DNA from: Candidatus Spongiihabitans thiooxidans
GTDB lineage: Bacteria > Pseudomonadota > Gammaproteobacteria > Arenicellales > Poriferihabitantaceae
Direction: 5' to 3'
Assembly: GCA_001543005.1 (NCBI GenBank)
Contig: LFLB01000019.1
Location: forward strand, 1 to 52,814
DNA length: 52,814 bases
Shown: positions 25,874 through 35,008 of the stretch, piece after piece
Position numbering within the stretch: the first letter of the stretch is position 1
Layout of the letters: each line of letters opens with the position of its first letter
Notes under the pieces: model-generated
The model's database searches: none
Told to the model about the DNA's origin: nothing
The model's input: the letters and a program-made list of their open reading frames with translations, nothing else
Translations under genes and position numbers: made by a program

Positions 25874-27493
25874 TCAGTATTCTGGCTCGTACATCATAGC
25901 GCGGATGCAACCCTCGACATCTTTCGGTTCGGGTTGCTCGGTCAAGCCATCGGCATAGGCGCGCTTTGCCACAGACGTGGCAATATTCAGGGAAACTGAG
26001 CGAATTTCGTTGATTAATGGATAAATCGAGCCCAGCGCTAAATCATCTTCGGTCACGAACTCTGCTAATGCTTTTGCAGCTTCCAAAAAGATCGTATCGG
26101 GAATGGTTTTCACTTGGCAGGCGATCATGCCTAATCCTACTCCGGGGAAAATATAAGCATTATTTCCCTGCCCAGGCCGCAATGTCTGTCCATTGAGCAT
26201 TACTTCATCGAACGGACTTCCGCTGGCAAAAATGGCTTGGCCTCCACTCCATTGATAGGCTTGTTGCGCAGTGCATTCGGCACGGCTGGTCGGGTTGGAT
26301 AACGCAAATACACCTGGACGCGCTTTAATCTTTGCCATCCTGGCTACAATTTCTTCGGTAAAAGTTCCAGGTGAACCGGTCGCACCAATGAGGATATCGG
26401 GTTGATGAATATCGATGGCTTCTAAAAATCCACAGTCCGGCAAATCGTGGGCAAAATTTTGAATATGCTCCGGCAGGTTTTCCCGAGACCGGGTTATCAG
26501 CCCCCTGCTGTTAAAAAACCACAATCGTTGGTGGGCTTTTTCGTGACTTAACCCCTCGGCCATCAAAGCCTGGGCGATCATGGAACCGATGCCCGAGGCG
26601 GCCGAGCCTGCACCCAGAAAAGTAAACTTTAAATCCTTGAAATCTTTTTTAGAAATCCGAGTCGATGCGTAAACGCCAGCAAGCACCACTGCGGCGGTGC
26701 CCTGGATATCATCGTTAAAACAAAATGTTGTATGTCGATATTTATGTAATAACGCAAACGCATTATCAGCGGCAAAATCTTCAAACTGGATAAGCACGCC
26801 AGGGTAGGCATCAATCACGGCAGCAATAAACTCATCCATCAAACTAAAATAGCCCTCTCCCCGAAGTCTTTTTTGATTGGTGCCCAGATAAACCGGGTCA
26901 GCCAATAATTCTTCGTTGTTGGTACCGACATCAAACATCACAGGCAAAGTCTGCTCCGGCGCAATTCCGGCACAGGCGCAATACAGACTAAGCTTACCGA
27001 TGGGGATACCCATACCATTGGCGCCCAGATCACCTAACCCAAGGACTCGCTCCCCATCGGTGATGACGATGATTTTAATATTTTTGTGCGGCCAGTTATC
27101 GAGTATTTCTCTTATCTTGCCACGATCATTCGCGGTGATATAAAACCCTTTCTCGCGTCTAAAAATATTGGCGAACTCCTTGCATGCCTGCCCTACTGTC
27201 GGGGTATAAATCAGCGGCATGATTTCCTGAATGTTTTCGATAATCAACTGGTAAAACAAACGCTCGTTGCGCTCCTGCAACGCTGAAAGGAAAATGTATT
27301 TTTCGATGTCGCTTTCCTTGCGCCGCATATTCGCTAGCACGCGGTCCAATTGGGTTATCATGGTCCCGACCGCTGCCGGCAACAGCCCACGCAGATTTAA
27401 TCGATCACGCTCTTCCTGGGTAAATGCAGTAGATTTATTGTGGGCGGCGTTATGCAACAACTCCACACCAGTTAGTTCTGGATTTTTGTTCAT
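25874..27493 (-). CDS. NAD-dependent malic enzyme
   Basis: This enzyme oxidatively decarboxylates malate to pyruvate and CO2. The 539 residues match the large NAD-type malic enzymes (SfcA/MaeA). Motifs include the YTPTVGQACKEF start of the malic domain, VITDGERVLGLGDLGANGMGIP, the metal site around FEDFAADNAF and CFNDDIQGTAAV, and the NAD-binding FLGAGSAASGIG. The C-terminus has the ALSNPTSRAECT segment. It stands alone, transcribed towards the methyltransferase gene; an SPL-like gene lies 43 bp upstream on the same strand. Confidence 0.96.
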   Translation of the reverse strand: MNKNPELTGVELLHNAAHNKSTAFTQEERDRLNLRGLLPAAVGTMITQLDRVLANMRRKESDIEKYIFLSALQERNERLFYQLIIENIQEIMPLIYTPTVGQACKEFANIFRREKGFYITANDRGKIREILDNWPHKNIKIIVITDGERVLGLGDLGANGMGIPIGKLSLYCACAGIAPEQTLPVMFDVGTNNEELLADPVYLGTNQKRLRGEGYFSLMDEFIAAVIDAYPGVLIQFEDFAADNAFALLHKYRHTTFCFNDDIQGTAAVVLAGVYASTRISKKDFKDLKFTFLGAGSAASGIGSMIAQALMAEGLSHEKAHQRLWFFNSRGLITRSRENLPEHIQNFAHDLPDCGFLEAIDIHQPDILIGATGSPGTFTEEIVARMAKIKARPGVFALSNPTSRAECTAQQAYQWSGGQAIFASGSPFDEVMLNGQTLRPGQGNNAYIFPGVGLGMIACQVKTIPDTIFLEAAKALAEFVTEDDLALGSIYPLINEIRSVSLNIATSVAKRAYADGLTEQPEPKDVEGCIRAMMYEPEY

Positions 27494-27536
27494 AGCTTAT
27501 CTATTGTCAGATGTTGTAAATGGTGGGTATTTGCCC

Positions 27537-28811
27537 TTATATATGTTGATGTATCTTGGCAAAATAGGCATTTTTCATGGTCGCCTCAAAGTCTTCGTTG
27601 TTGGTGTAATCGAATCCGAAAACGGGCTCCCATAATGCCTGAGGCTCCATACAAAGATAAAAGAATACCTGGTCATGCCACGGTGATAGCGCGCCATATA
27701 CCTGTTTAAACAATTCGAGTTTAACATCCATCGGATAAGAAAATTTCCCGGCAGATTGCTGCATTGGCATTTGCAAAATCTTGCTGGTCAACTCCCTTTG
27801 CCGAATCGTTTTCATAACCGACTTGGTAAAAGTTAGCGTACCCATTGATACCAATGCGACCTGGTTGACTGCAAATTTCGAGATGATGTCTTGGCATATA
27901 TTCTGATAATCAGTTTCCCAACCACTGTAATGGATAATAGGATGGAAGTGAAAACCAACTACACAGCCTTTGTCAGCCAGTGCTTTTGCCGAATCCAGTC
28001 TTTGGGCAAGACTCGCTGACAAATGCTCTTCGTGATCGATGATGGTTTGCGGATTGAGTGACCAGGTGCAGACTACGTTGCGCGGCACGTTGTTTTTCAA
28101 TAACCAACTGATATTCCTGGATTTGGTTTTAAGTTCAAGAATCACGTTAGCATGGCGTTCAGCAAAATCGCACAATGCCTCCAGCACACCCTGATGATTT
28201 CCCCACATTAAGGAATCGGAAGACTGACCGGTTCCAATATGATATGTTTTATCAGGATCGAGTTCGAGTTTCGATAATTTATCCGCGAATCCACTATCAA
28301 ACTCTACTTGATTACCATGATAGAATGATTGAATGCTGCAATAGCTGCAATCAAACCCACATTTTTCTACCGCATCCAACGTCATCAAATTACAACAACG
28401 GGTACGTTCAGAGGCAACCGGGCAGCGACCCAGGCCTAAATGGGGTTTCACCGTAGTCTTGAGCAACGGCTTTTGTGTTTTGGGTTTATCTTTGAGCGAC
28501 AAATGACGATAGTCATTTTCTTTATGCCGCAGGAAATCCTGTTTTTTTCTTAATAATGCAAAGGTGCGTTTTTTCGACGCACGCGCATCGCCATTGAACC
28601 CACCAACCGGCCATTCCCCGGACAGGGGTGATTCTTTCCAGCGAGTACGCTCCAATGCCATCTCACTGAGCAGACGCAATTCCTGCTGAGTAAACCGAAA
28701 TTCATGGGCCTTCTGTTTGAGAAACGCCTGTTCAGATGTCGGCAATAAACCAAACTGGGTTTGAGCTACGATTTGCTCGAATTTTTGCGGGTAGTCAATT
28801 CTGGTAGTCAA
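27537..28811 (-). CDS. SPL-family radical SAM protein (spore photoproduct lyase-like)
   Basis: The 424 residues contain a radical-SAM cysteine motif C-x3-C-x2-C in CGFDCSYCSIQ, preceded by the conserved CCNLMTLDAVEKC segment. The later KTKSRNISWLL and VCTWSLNPQTIIDHEEH segments match COG1533/SplB proteins. Members in non-spore formers are of uncertain function; DNA-photolesion repair or tRNA/protein modification has been suggested by analogy only. The N-terminal ~110 residues are basic and of unknown role. The upstream gap to rnfB is about 200 bp with no other gene. Confidence 0.85.
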   Translation of the reverse strand: MTTRIDYPQKFEQIVAQTQFGLLPTSEQAFLKQKAHEFRFTQQELRLLSEMALERTRWKESPLSGEWPVGGFNGDARASKKRTFALLRKKQDFLRHKENDYRHLSLKDKPKTQKPLLKTTVKPHLGLGRCPVASERTRCCNLMTLDAVEKCGFDCSYCSIQSFYHGNQVEFDSGFADKLSKLELDPDKTYHIGTGQSSDSLMWGNHQGVLEALCDFAERHANVILELKTKSRNISWLLKNNVPRNVVCTWSLNPQTIIDHEEHLSASLAQRLDSAKALADKGCVVGFHFHPIIHYSGWETDYQNICQDIISKFAVNQVALVSMGTLTFTKSVMKTIRQRELTSKILQMPMQQSAGKFSYPMDVKLELFKQVYGALSPWHDQVFFYLCMEPQALWEPVFGFDYTNNEDFEATMKNAYFAKIHQHI

Positions 28812-29007
28812 TAGATGGCGTTGAGGACAATGTTGGTCATAAAGTTTGTATTTCTGATCCTGCCAGTGTATTACCTATGTGCATACACTGTTTCACCGGC
28901 TTGAAGACAATTGTGGCGAAGTTTATCATCATTGTTGTTAGAAATCGCCCAATACTTTATTTTTTCCATAGAATCCACAATACCCGCTATATTCCATTGC
29001 ACTAACA

Positions 29008-29682
29008 ATGACAAACGCCTCTATAAACCCGTTAATCGACCAAATCGATCGATGCCTTCCTCAAACCCAATGTACCTTGTGCACCTATCCTCGATGCCGG
29101 GAATATGCGGAGGCTATTGCCCATGGCCAAGCCGAAATTAATCAGTGTCCTCCGGGCGGGCAAGTGACCATAAATGCATTGTCGAATCTGCTTGATAAAC
29201 CTGCGTTGGCACTCAATGAAGAGCACGGTATAAACGAGCCAAAACAAATAGCCTATATTGACGAACCTGGATGCATTGGATGTAAATTATGTATAAAAGC
29301 CTGCCCGGTGGATTGCATCGTTGGTTCGGTAAAGTTGATGCACACTGTCATCGCTGATGATTGCACTGGATGTAAACTCTGTATTCCAGTTTGTCCGACC
29401 GACTGCATCGCTCTGGTGGCACCTGATCTGCCGTCCACCAAAGAGGAACAAAACAGCCCGTGGCCTGGCTTTACCCTGGAGCAGGTGGCGTGGGCACGGT
29501 TTAATACCGAGCAAACAATCAAACGAAATCGACAACGTGAGCAAGTTAGAATCAAACGCAAAAAAGGGATCGTGCGCAAACAAATGCAACAAGAAATTCT
29601 TGCAGCCGTACATCGAAAATCTCAGCAACAAGCGAAAAAACAAACACCGGGAAAAGTAAAAGTACACTTCGGTAAACCGTAA
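29008..29682 (+). CDS. RnfB/RsxB-like iron-sulfur electron-transfer protein
   Basis: The 224 residues carry three Fe-S sites. An N-terminal 4Fe-4S motif (CTLCTYPRCREYAEAI, then a Cys before PPGG) is as in RnfB. Two ferredoxin clusters follow, in CIGCKLCIKACP and CTGCKLCIPVCP. The C-terminal ~80 residues are strongly basic. The membrane helix that anchors true RnfB is missing, and no rnfACDGE genes are present, so this is the solitary RnfB-like ferredoxin found next to nth in many proteobacteria. It may supply electrons to Fe-S or repair proteins. nth follows 66 bp downstream. Confidence 0.88.
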   Translation: MTNASINPLIDQIDRCLPQTQCTLCTYPRCREYAEAIAHGQAEINQCPPGGQVTINALSNLLDKPALALNEEHGINEPKQIAYIDEPGCIGCKLCIKACPVDCIVGSVKLMHTVIADDCTGCKLCIPVCPTDCIALVAPDLPSTKEEQNSPWPGFTLEQVAWARFNTEQTIKRNRQREQVRIKRKKGIVRKQMQQEILAAVHRKSQQQAKKQTPGKVKVHFGKP

Positions 29683-29748
29683 TTGCCTATTTTATGGTGG
29701 CACAAAATTGGCTACGTAACGGGATTAACAAACCAGAATTAAACAAAG

Positions 29749-30381
29749 ATGACACCCAGACAAATTACCACTGCGTTCAAGCGACTGCAAAAAAATACGC
29801 CCACGCCAACCACCGAATTAAACTATCAGTCCGAATTTGAATTATTGATTTCGGTGATTTTATCGGCCCAGGCAACCGATGTTTCAGTCAATCTTGCTAC
29901 AAAAAAACTTTTCGCGGTAGCCAATACCCCCCAGGCAATAAAAGACCTCGGGGTCACAAAAATAAAGCGCTACATTAAAACCATCGGTTTATTTAATACC
30001 AAAGCCAATAACATCATCAAAACCTGTATGCTTTTGCTAGAGAAACACAACGGGCAGATCCCGCAAACCAGAGAACAACTGGAGGCGTTACCCGGCGTCG
30101 GACGAAAAACAGCAAACGTTATGCTCAATACCGCGTTCGGCCAACCCACCATTGCTGTGGACACCCATATTTTTAGAGTTTCAAATCGTACCGGTATCGC
30201 GCCAGGCAAGAATGTATTGGCGGTTGAAATCGCGCTTCTAAATTCAGTCCCAGAGCGATTCAAAAAGGACGCTCATCACTGGCTTATTTTACACGGTCGA
30301 TATACCTGCATCGCCCGCAAGCCCAAATGCGCCGAGTGTATTTTGAGTGATATTTGCGATACCGCCCATCGTTACCACTAA
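29749..30381 (+). CDS. nth: Endonuclease III
   Basis: This is a base-excision DNA glycosylase/AP lyase for oxidised pyrimidines. The 210 residues match E. coli Nth. The helix-hairpin-helix is LPGVGRKTANVML, with the catalytic Lys in GRKT, and the catalytic Asp lies in VDTHIFRV. The 4Fe-4S cluster motif C-x6-C-x2-C-x5-C is in the last 25 residues (CIARKPKCAECILSDIC). It is probably co-transcribed with the RnfB-like gene. Confidence 0.97.
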   Translation: MTPRQITTAFKRLQKNTPTPTTELNYQSEFELLISVILSAQATDVSVNLATKKLFAVANTPQAIKDLGVTKIKRYIKTIGLFNTKANNIIKTCMLLLEKHNGQIPQTREQLEALPGVGRKTANVMLNTAFGQPTIAVDTHIFRVSNRTGIAPGKNVLAVEIALLNSVPERFKKDAHHWLILHGRYTCIARKPKCAECILSDICDTAHRYH

Positions 30382-30518
30382 GATGCCGTTGAACCATTTT
30401 GATCAATTAGGGACTAACAGCGATTGAATTAAAGATAAAATCCCAATATCATCGCCCGATGGATAACCCCCCACGCACAACCAAAATAAAGCGAACCCGC
30501 ACAAAATAGATATTCAAA

Positions 30519-31499
30519 ATGGATATTAACGTACACCACGATTTCAATCAGGTGCTCAAAGCCAACAATTGCTTTCCCCTTCGTCGAGCAGAGTTATCAG
30601 AACTACAAATAAATGTAGGCTACTTATGCAATCAAGCCTGCGAGCATTGCCACGTGGACGCCGGGCCCAAACGAACCGAGATGATGGACTGGGAGACCAT
30701 GGAAAAAATTCTGGATTGGGCAAGGAGTAACAACATTAAATCTGTGGATATTACCGGTGGCGCACCCGAATTGATTCCGAATTTTCGAAAGTTTTGTGAT
30801 GGCTTTCTTGATCGAGGAATAAGCATCACCTCGCGTTGCAACATCACCGTTCAACATGAACCGGGGCAGGAAGACCTGCCGCAATGGTATGCGGAAAGAA
30901 AAATTCGGTTAGTTTGCTCATTACCGTGCTACACATCAAAAAACGTTGACCAACAGCGCGGTAAAGGCGTATTCGGTAAAAGTATATCCGGCTTGCAGGC
31001 ATTCAATGCGGCGGGATATGGCAGAATTGAGGATCTAACCATTGATCTGGTTTACAACCCCATTGGCCCGGTATTGCCCCCTGGGCAAACGGAACTGCAA
31101 AATGAGTACAAAACCCGGCTAAAGCAAGATTTTGATATTGATTTTAACAACCTGTTAACGATAACAAATCTTCCTATCAATCGCTTTGAACATTACCTGA
31201 AGCGCACCGGCCAGTTACATAGCTATTATCAGTTGCTGGTGGAAAATTTCAATCCGGCCACGGTTAAACCGCTGATGTGTCGTCATTTGGTTAACGTGGA
31301 TTGGCAAGGCTATGTTTACGACTGCGATTTCAATCAGATGCTGGACTTGCCGTTGGCGGCGCCAGGACGAAAACATGGACGGAAACAACTTTGGGAAATT
31401 GAAAGTGGCGACCTCAAGGATGGCCCCATTGCAGTAGCCAAACATTGCTTTGGATGCACTGCCGGTGCCGGTAGCAGTTGCGGTGGCGCTTTAACTTGA
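30519..31499 (+). CDS. arsS: ArsS-like radical SAM protein (arsenosugar biosynthesis family)
   Basis: The 326 residues contain the radical-SAM motif C37-x3-C41-x2-C44 (CNQACEHCHVD), the GGAPEL segment, and the C-terminal DUF3641 domain ending CFGCTAGAGSSCGG. This is the ArsS family, which in characterised cases adds a 5'-deoxyadenosyl group to methylated arsenic. Some homologues carry selenocysteine; all corresponding codons here are Cys. No arsM methyltransferase or other ars gene is visible in the window, so the arsenic role rests on homology only. The gene's 3' end overlaps the convergent membrane protein gene by 9 bp. Confidence 0.85.
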   Translation: MDINVHHDFNQVLKANNCFPLRRAELSELQINVGYLCNQACEHCHVDAGPKRTEMMDWETMEKILDWARSNNIKSVDITGGAPELIPNFRKFCDGFLDRGISITSRCNITVQHEPGQEDLPQWYAERKIRLVCSLPCYTSKNVDQQRGKGVFGKSISGLQAFNAAGYGRIEDLTIDLVYNPIGPVLPPGQTELQNEYKTRLKQDFDIDFNNLLTITNLPINRFEHYLKRTGQLHSYYQLLVENFNPATVKPLMCRHLVNVDWQGYVYDCDFNQMLDLPLAAPGRKHGRKQLWEIESGDLKDGPIAVAKHCFGCTAGAGSSCGGALT

Positions 31500-31952
31500 G
31501 GGCGCTACAGACCAAGGTTGGGAAAACACCCATAGCAATACAGCGTAGCGCACAAATTTACCGATAAATATCATCGCGGCGCTTGGCCAAAATGAAAGTC
31601 GCAAATACCCCGCAGCCAGACACAAGGGGTCTCCTATTATCGGCATCCAGCTAAAAAACAATACCGGAACTCCCCATTTTTTAACCCGCGACAGTGCCTC
31701 ATCCTCCAGTTTGAATAATCGCCGGATACGCTGATGCCAGCCAAATCCTGCAAGGCCCCGGTGTAAAATAATTCCCATAAAATAGGTAATGATTCCACCC
31801 AACGTATTGCCGAAAGTCGCCACCACCAGAAGCGAGGGAAAACGATGCTGGCCGGATTGATACAAATAGTACAACACTACCTCAACGCCACCGGGAACCA
31901 GTGTGGACGCCAGCAACGATCCGACAAAAAGCGATGTTAACTCAGCGGTCAT
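31491..31952 (-). CDS. YqaA-family inner-membrane protein (VTT/DedA-like)
   Basis: The 153 residues have about four transmembrane helices. The opening LFVGSLLASTLVPGGVEVVLYYLY and GNTLGGIITYFMG are typical of YqaA, a small member of the SNARE-associated/DedA superfamily. FFSWMPIIGDPLCLAAGYLRLSFW completes the pattern. DedA-type proteins take part in lipid flipping and membrane homeostasis; the role of YqaA is unproven. Its stop overlaps the arsS stop on the opposite strand. Confidence 0.88.
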   Translation of the reverse strand: MTAELTSLFVGSLLASTLVPGGVEVVLYYLYQSGQHRFPSLLVVATFGNTLGGIITYFMGIILHRGLAGFGWHQRIRRLFKLEDEALSRVKKWGVPVLFFSWMPIIGDPLCLAAGYLRLSFWPSAAMIFIGKFVRYAVLLWVFSQPWSVAPSS

Positions 31953-31990
31953 ATCTACATTTCATCGTTTTCGAATGTGCTTGAAACTTT

Positions 31991-32347
31991 TCAATTCACA
32001 AACTTCCCGATTAAATTTGCAACGCTATGCGCGAACTCGCTTTCCAAAGGAAACGATAAGGTGCCCATGACCGAATATCCTAACAACAACGGCATGAGGT
32101 AAAACCGTATCATGTAAAAAAACCAGGCGACATACAGTGGAATAAAAAACCCGATCAAAAAACCGGGGGTGATCGGAGAAAACAACTTTAACAAAGGATT
32201 GGTAGCGCGCACGAAGAATCGCATAAAGAAAAATGAACTATCCTGGGGCAGGAAAATCCCCATTGCAAATCGACCGATCAGGGTCCACATAATCATGCCC
32301 ATAATGTAGTCGGCGGTTAACAGCCAGACTGGAAAATTTTCGTACAT
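31991..32347 (-). CDS. Small inner-membrane protein of unknown function
   Basis: The 118 residues have three predicted transmembrane helices (about 8-30, 55-78, 80-100). I do not recognise a family; the spacing of helices is YggT-like but the key motif is not evident. It lies 38 bp upstream of the yqaA-like gene on the same strand and 233 bp downstream of the symporter, past that operon's terminator. It is probably co-transcribed with yqaA. Confidence 0.6.
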   Translation of the reverse strand: MYENFPVWLLTADYIMGMIMWTLIGRFAMGIFLPQDSSFFFMRFFVRATNPLLKLFSPITPGFLIGFFIPLYVAWFFYMIRFYLMPLLLGYSVMGTLSFPLESEFAHSVANLIGKFVN

Positions 32348-32460
32348 TTCTCTACGCTCAAAATAGTCAAGTAAAAGGTCTCTGTCAAATCGCCGCTACT
32401 CGATTCGGATTGCCACTTCATTCTACTTCCTTCTTCCTGTTTCCATGTGGTCGCGTGCAT

Positions 32461-32512
32461 TATTGCCATGCCATCCATGGCAATCGCCGATTTTTGCTCC
32501 TGCAAAATCGGC
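32461..32512. other. Two adjacent hairpins upstream of the symporter terminator
   Basis: TTGCCATG pairs with CATGGCAA around a 5-nt loop (about 32463-32483). GCCGATTTT pairs with AAAATCGGC around a 9-nt loop (about 32487-32513). Neither has a clear U-tract. They lie between the symporter terminator and the small membrane-protein gene on the minus strand. Confidence 0.55.
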
Positions 32513-32532
32513 ATACATTACATCCATGTAAA

Positions 32533-32562
32533 TAAAAAAACCGGAGCAAGCTCCGGCTTTTT
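32533..32562 (-). terminator. Rho-independent terminator of the symporter operon
   Basis: CCGGAGC-AA-GCTCCGG (32541-32556) forms a GC-rich stem. Read on the minus strand it is followed by a run of seven Ts, right after the symporter stop codon. On the plus strand it is followed by five Ts, so it could work in both directions. Confidence 0.85.
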
Positions 32563-32580
32563 AAACAACACTTGGTAAAA

Positions 32581-34395
32581 CTAATGCGTAGAATCAAGCA
32601 CCGTTTTACCAGAAGGCACGCGGATTTCATCCACCATTGCCTGAGTTTCGGCATCAGGTTCGGCAGTCATCAGTGAAACCACTACCATTGCGATCAAGCT
32701 CACTGGCATACCGATGATTCCGAATCGCAAGTGATCGATGCCAAGCCATGGGTCATTGCCAAGGAATGCCGGCGCAACATAATACAAGTACAAACTACCC
32801 GCAGTGAAACCAAACAACATCCCTGCCAACGCACCAGGACGGTTAGCACGCTTCCACCAGATTCCCAACACGATTGGGAAGAACAAGCCTGAACATGCGA
32901 AGTCGAACGCCCATGCTACCGCACCCAGGATGCTGGTGAGCTTGAGACTGGCAACGAATGCGCCTGCTGCACCAATTGCCAACAACAGGATACGGGCAAC
33001 CAGTAAACGCTTTTTGGTTTCAGCTTTTGGATCAATGATTTTGTAATACAGGTCATGGGACAGTGCATTTGCGATTGCCAGTAACAAACCGTCCGCGGTT
33101 GACATCGCCGCAGCCATGCCACCAGCGGCCACCAGGCCGGAGATGACGTAAGGCAACCCGGCAATTTCTGGCGTCGCCAACACGACAATATCTCCACGCA
33201 TGAAGAATTCGTTGAGCTGTAACAGACCATCACCGTTACCATCAATAATCTGAACAAAGCCAATATTAGCCCACTTCTGCACCCAATCCAGCGCGCTAAC
33301 GTCTGCGATGGACTTGCCAATAATACCGGTCGCAAGATTTGGATCGAGTACTTGTAGTTTGGTAAAGGTCGCCAACGCCGGTGCGGTGAAATACAGCAAG
33401 AAGATGAATAACAGTGACCATGCCACCGATTGACGCGCCGCTTTAACCGAAGGGGTGGTGAAATAACGCATCAGGATATGCGGCAGTGACGCAGTACCCG
33501 CCATCATACACAATACCAAGGTTACGAACTTCCAGGGATCCCCGGCAGCCGCATGGGCGGTACTCAGTGCTTTAAGCCCTTTCTTCGCGCCCTCTATCGC
33601 TTCCAGTCCGCCTAATTGGTACATGGCCTCAAGCTCGCCGATTCGGGCCACCGCGTCGCCGTAAACAAATTGCGGAATCAGCCCGAAGCCTTGTTTATTG
33701 GACATCCAGAATACCGGCACGAGATAGGCGATGATCAATACAATATATTGTGCAACCTGAGTCCAGGTAACAGCCCGCATTCCACCTAACATGGAACACA
33801 GCAAGATACCTGACAGACCGAACCAGACACCCACTTCAAACGGAATTTGTAGCGCGCGCGCGGCGATGGTTCCGGTTGCGTTGATCTGCGCCGTTACATA
33901 AGTGAACGATGCCACGGTCAAAACCACAACCGCGAAGAATCGCGCCAGGTTTCCGCCGTAGCGTGTGCCGATAAAATCAGGCACGGTGTAGCAACCAAAC
34001 TTACGCAAGTAGGGCGCCATCAACGACGCCACCAATACGTAACCGCCGGTCCAGCCGACAACAAACGCTAAATATCCGTGTCCGCCGAAGTAGATACCAC
34101 CGGCCATTGCCACGAATGATGCCCCAGACATCCAGTCGGCAGCAGTCGCCATACCGTTAAATACGGCGGGCACCTGGCGGCCGGCGACGTAGTAAGCGTC
34201 AACCTGCATGGTGCGGGATAACCAGCCGATTCCGGCATAGATAACCACCGTGAAAGAGACGAACAGGATGCCGATGGTGTCAGCACCAACGCCCAGTTGC
34301 TCAAGCACCGCCATCAGCAGAACGAAGGCTAAAAATCCACCGGTATACATGCCGTATATCTTGGGAAGATTGTCGATAAAATCGCCTTTAATCAT
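32581..34395 (-). CDS. Sodium/solute symporter large subunit (ActP-like, VC_2705 family)
   Basis: This secondary transporter has 604 residues and about 13-14 transmembrane helices. The segment YYVAGRQVPAVFNGMATAADWMSGASF is the conserved SSS-family start, and the early helix motifs match acetate permease (ActP) and the VC_2705 subfamily. A hydrophilic insert near 380-420 contains NGDGLLQLNEF, which looks like an EF-hand calcium loop. The small DUF4212 subunit gene lies 3 bp upstream, the arrangement that defines this two-component subfamily. The substrate is probably acetate or another small organic acid, not shown by sequence. Confidence 0.92.
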   Translation of the reverse strand: MIKGDFIDNLPKIYGMYTGGFLAFVLLMAVLEQLGVGADTIGILFVSFTVVIYAGIGWLSRTMQVDAYYVAGRQVPAVFNGMATAADWMSGASFVAMAGGIYFGGHGYLAFVVGWTGGYVLVASLMAPYLRKFGCYTVPDFIGTRYGGNLARFFAVVVLTVASFTYVTAQINATGTIAARALQIPFEVGVWFGLSGILLCSMLGGMRAVTWTQVAQYIVLIIAYLVPVFWMSNKQGFGLIPQFVYGDAVARIGELEAMYQLGGLEAIEGAKKGLKALSTAHAAAGDPWKFVTLVLCMMAGTASLPHILMRYFTTPSVKAARQSVAWSLLFIFLLYFTAPALATFTKLQVLDPNLATGIIGKSIADVSALDWVQKWANIGFVQIIDGNGDGLLQLNEFFMRGDIVVLATPEIAGLPYVISGLVAAGGMAAAMSTADGLLLAIANALSHDLYYKIIDPKAETKKRLLVARILLLAIGAAGAFVASLKLTSILGAVAWAFDFACSGLFFPIVLGIWWKRANRPGALAGMLFGFTAGSLYLYYVAPAFLGNDPWLGIDHLRFGIIGMPVSLIAMVVVSLMTAEPDAETQAMVDEIRVPSGKTVLDSTH

Positions 34396-34398
34396 TGT

Positions 34399-34656
34399 CT
34401 ACTCCTCCGCGAAGCCAGTTTCCTGGTCGATTTTTTGTTGCGCTCTGACGAACCAGAAAATCAGGATAACGAAAATTACTTCGGCTCCCTGTGCAGCCAT
34501 GTAATAACCCAGTGGAAAGCCCATGAATGAAAAAGCATTCAGTGAATCGGCGATCCAGTGGACTGCGAAAGAAAAAATAAACCATATCGTTAGTGTAATG
34601 ATCATCAGTCGCTTGGTGCGAGCCCAATGAACAACTCTTTGGCTTGAATCAGTCAT
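34399..34656 (-). CDS. Symporter small subunit, DUF4212 family
   Basis: The 85 residues have two transmembrane helices (about 18-38 and 47-70). The segment WFIFSFAVHWIADSLNAFSFMGFPLGYYMAAQG is the DUF4212 core. It precedes the large subunit with a 3-bp gap. A separate open frame on the same strand overlaps it and is only a shadow. Confidence 0.93.
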   Translation of the reverse strand: MTDSSQRVVHWARTKRLMIITLTIWFIFSFAVHWIADSLNAFSFMGFPLGYYMAAQGAEVIFVILIFWFVRAQQKIDQETGFAEE

Positions 34657-34705
34657 ACATCCTCCCTTGAGTGAAGGTAGTTTTAAAAAGTAAGCACTCT
34701 ATATA

Positions 34706-34734
34706 AACATAACATACACAGATGTGCATGACAA
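34706..34734 (-). promoter_or_regulatory. Probable promoter of the symporter operon
   Basis: On the minus strand, TTGTCA (34729-34734, 5/6) and TATGTT (34706-34711, 4/6) are spaced by 17 bp, about 50 bp before the DUF4212 start. Confidence 0.5.
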
Positions 34735-34756
34735 GCAAGTGTATAAGTCTGTGGAT

Positions 34757-34846
34757 TCAACACCTGAAGTGCAACAGAGTGTGTATGCCGAATAGTATTT
34801 GATTTGGCGTTTTCATGCCAAAACGATTGCGTGGTCGGTTGTTGAG
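34757..34846 (-). pseudogene. IS30-family transposase 3' remnant
   Basis: Thirty codons read LNNRPRNRFGMKTPNQILFG and on to a TGA. LNxRPRxxxGxxTPN is the C-terminal signature of IS30-type transposases. An in-frame stop lies just upstream, so only the tail survives. It belongs to the 441-bp gap between the symporter operon and asd. Confidence 0.65.
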
Positions 34847-34981
34847 TTATTGCACCACCCGCGTCAGTTGCGAGGTCTTGATGGTTGCAAGATTATATAT
34901 GCTTGGGAAAGTATTGCCGTATCAGTCCATAAATGTGCATCAATTTCACCTCAGACTACCCGATTTTTTATCCTCTTTATA

Positions 34982-35008
34982 GTCTCATTTGTGTCTGAAC
35001 CCGGACAC
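34982..35008. repeat. Solitary terminus of an IS481-like element
   Basis: GTCTCATTTGTGTCTGAACC and the following CGGACAC match the termini at 48501-48527 and (inverted) 48068-48093 and 52415-52439. No transposase of that element remains beside it. It lies 90 bp before asd, and the downstream TATAAT (35051-35056) may be the asd -10 element. Confidence 0.6.

Noticed and set aside
32317..32654. Two small minus-strand frames around the symporter terminator
   Set aside because: They run through the terminator hairpin and the end of the symporter gene in other frames.
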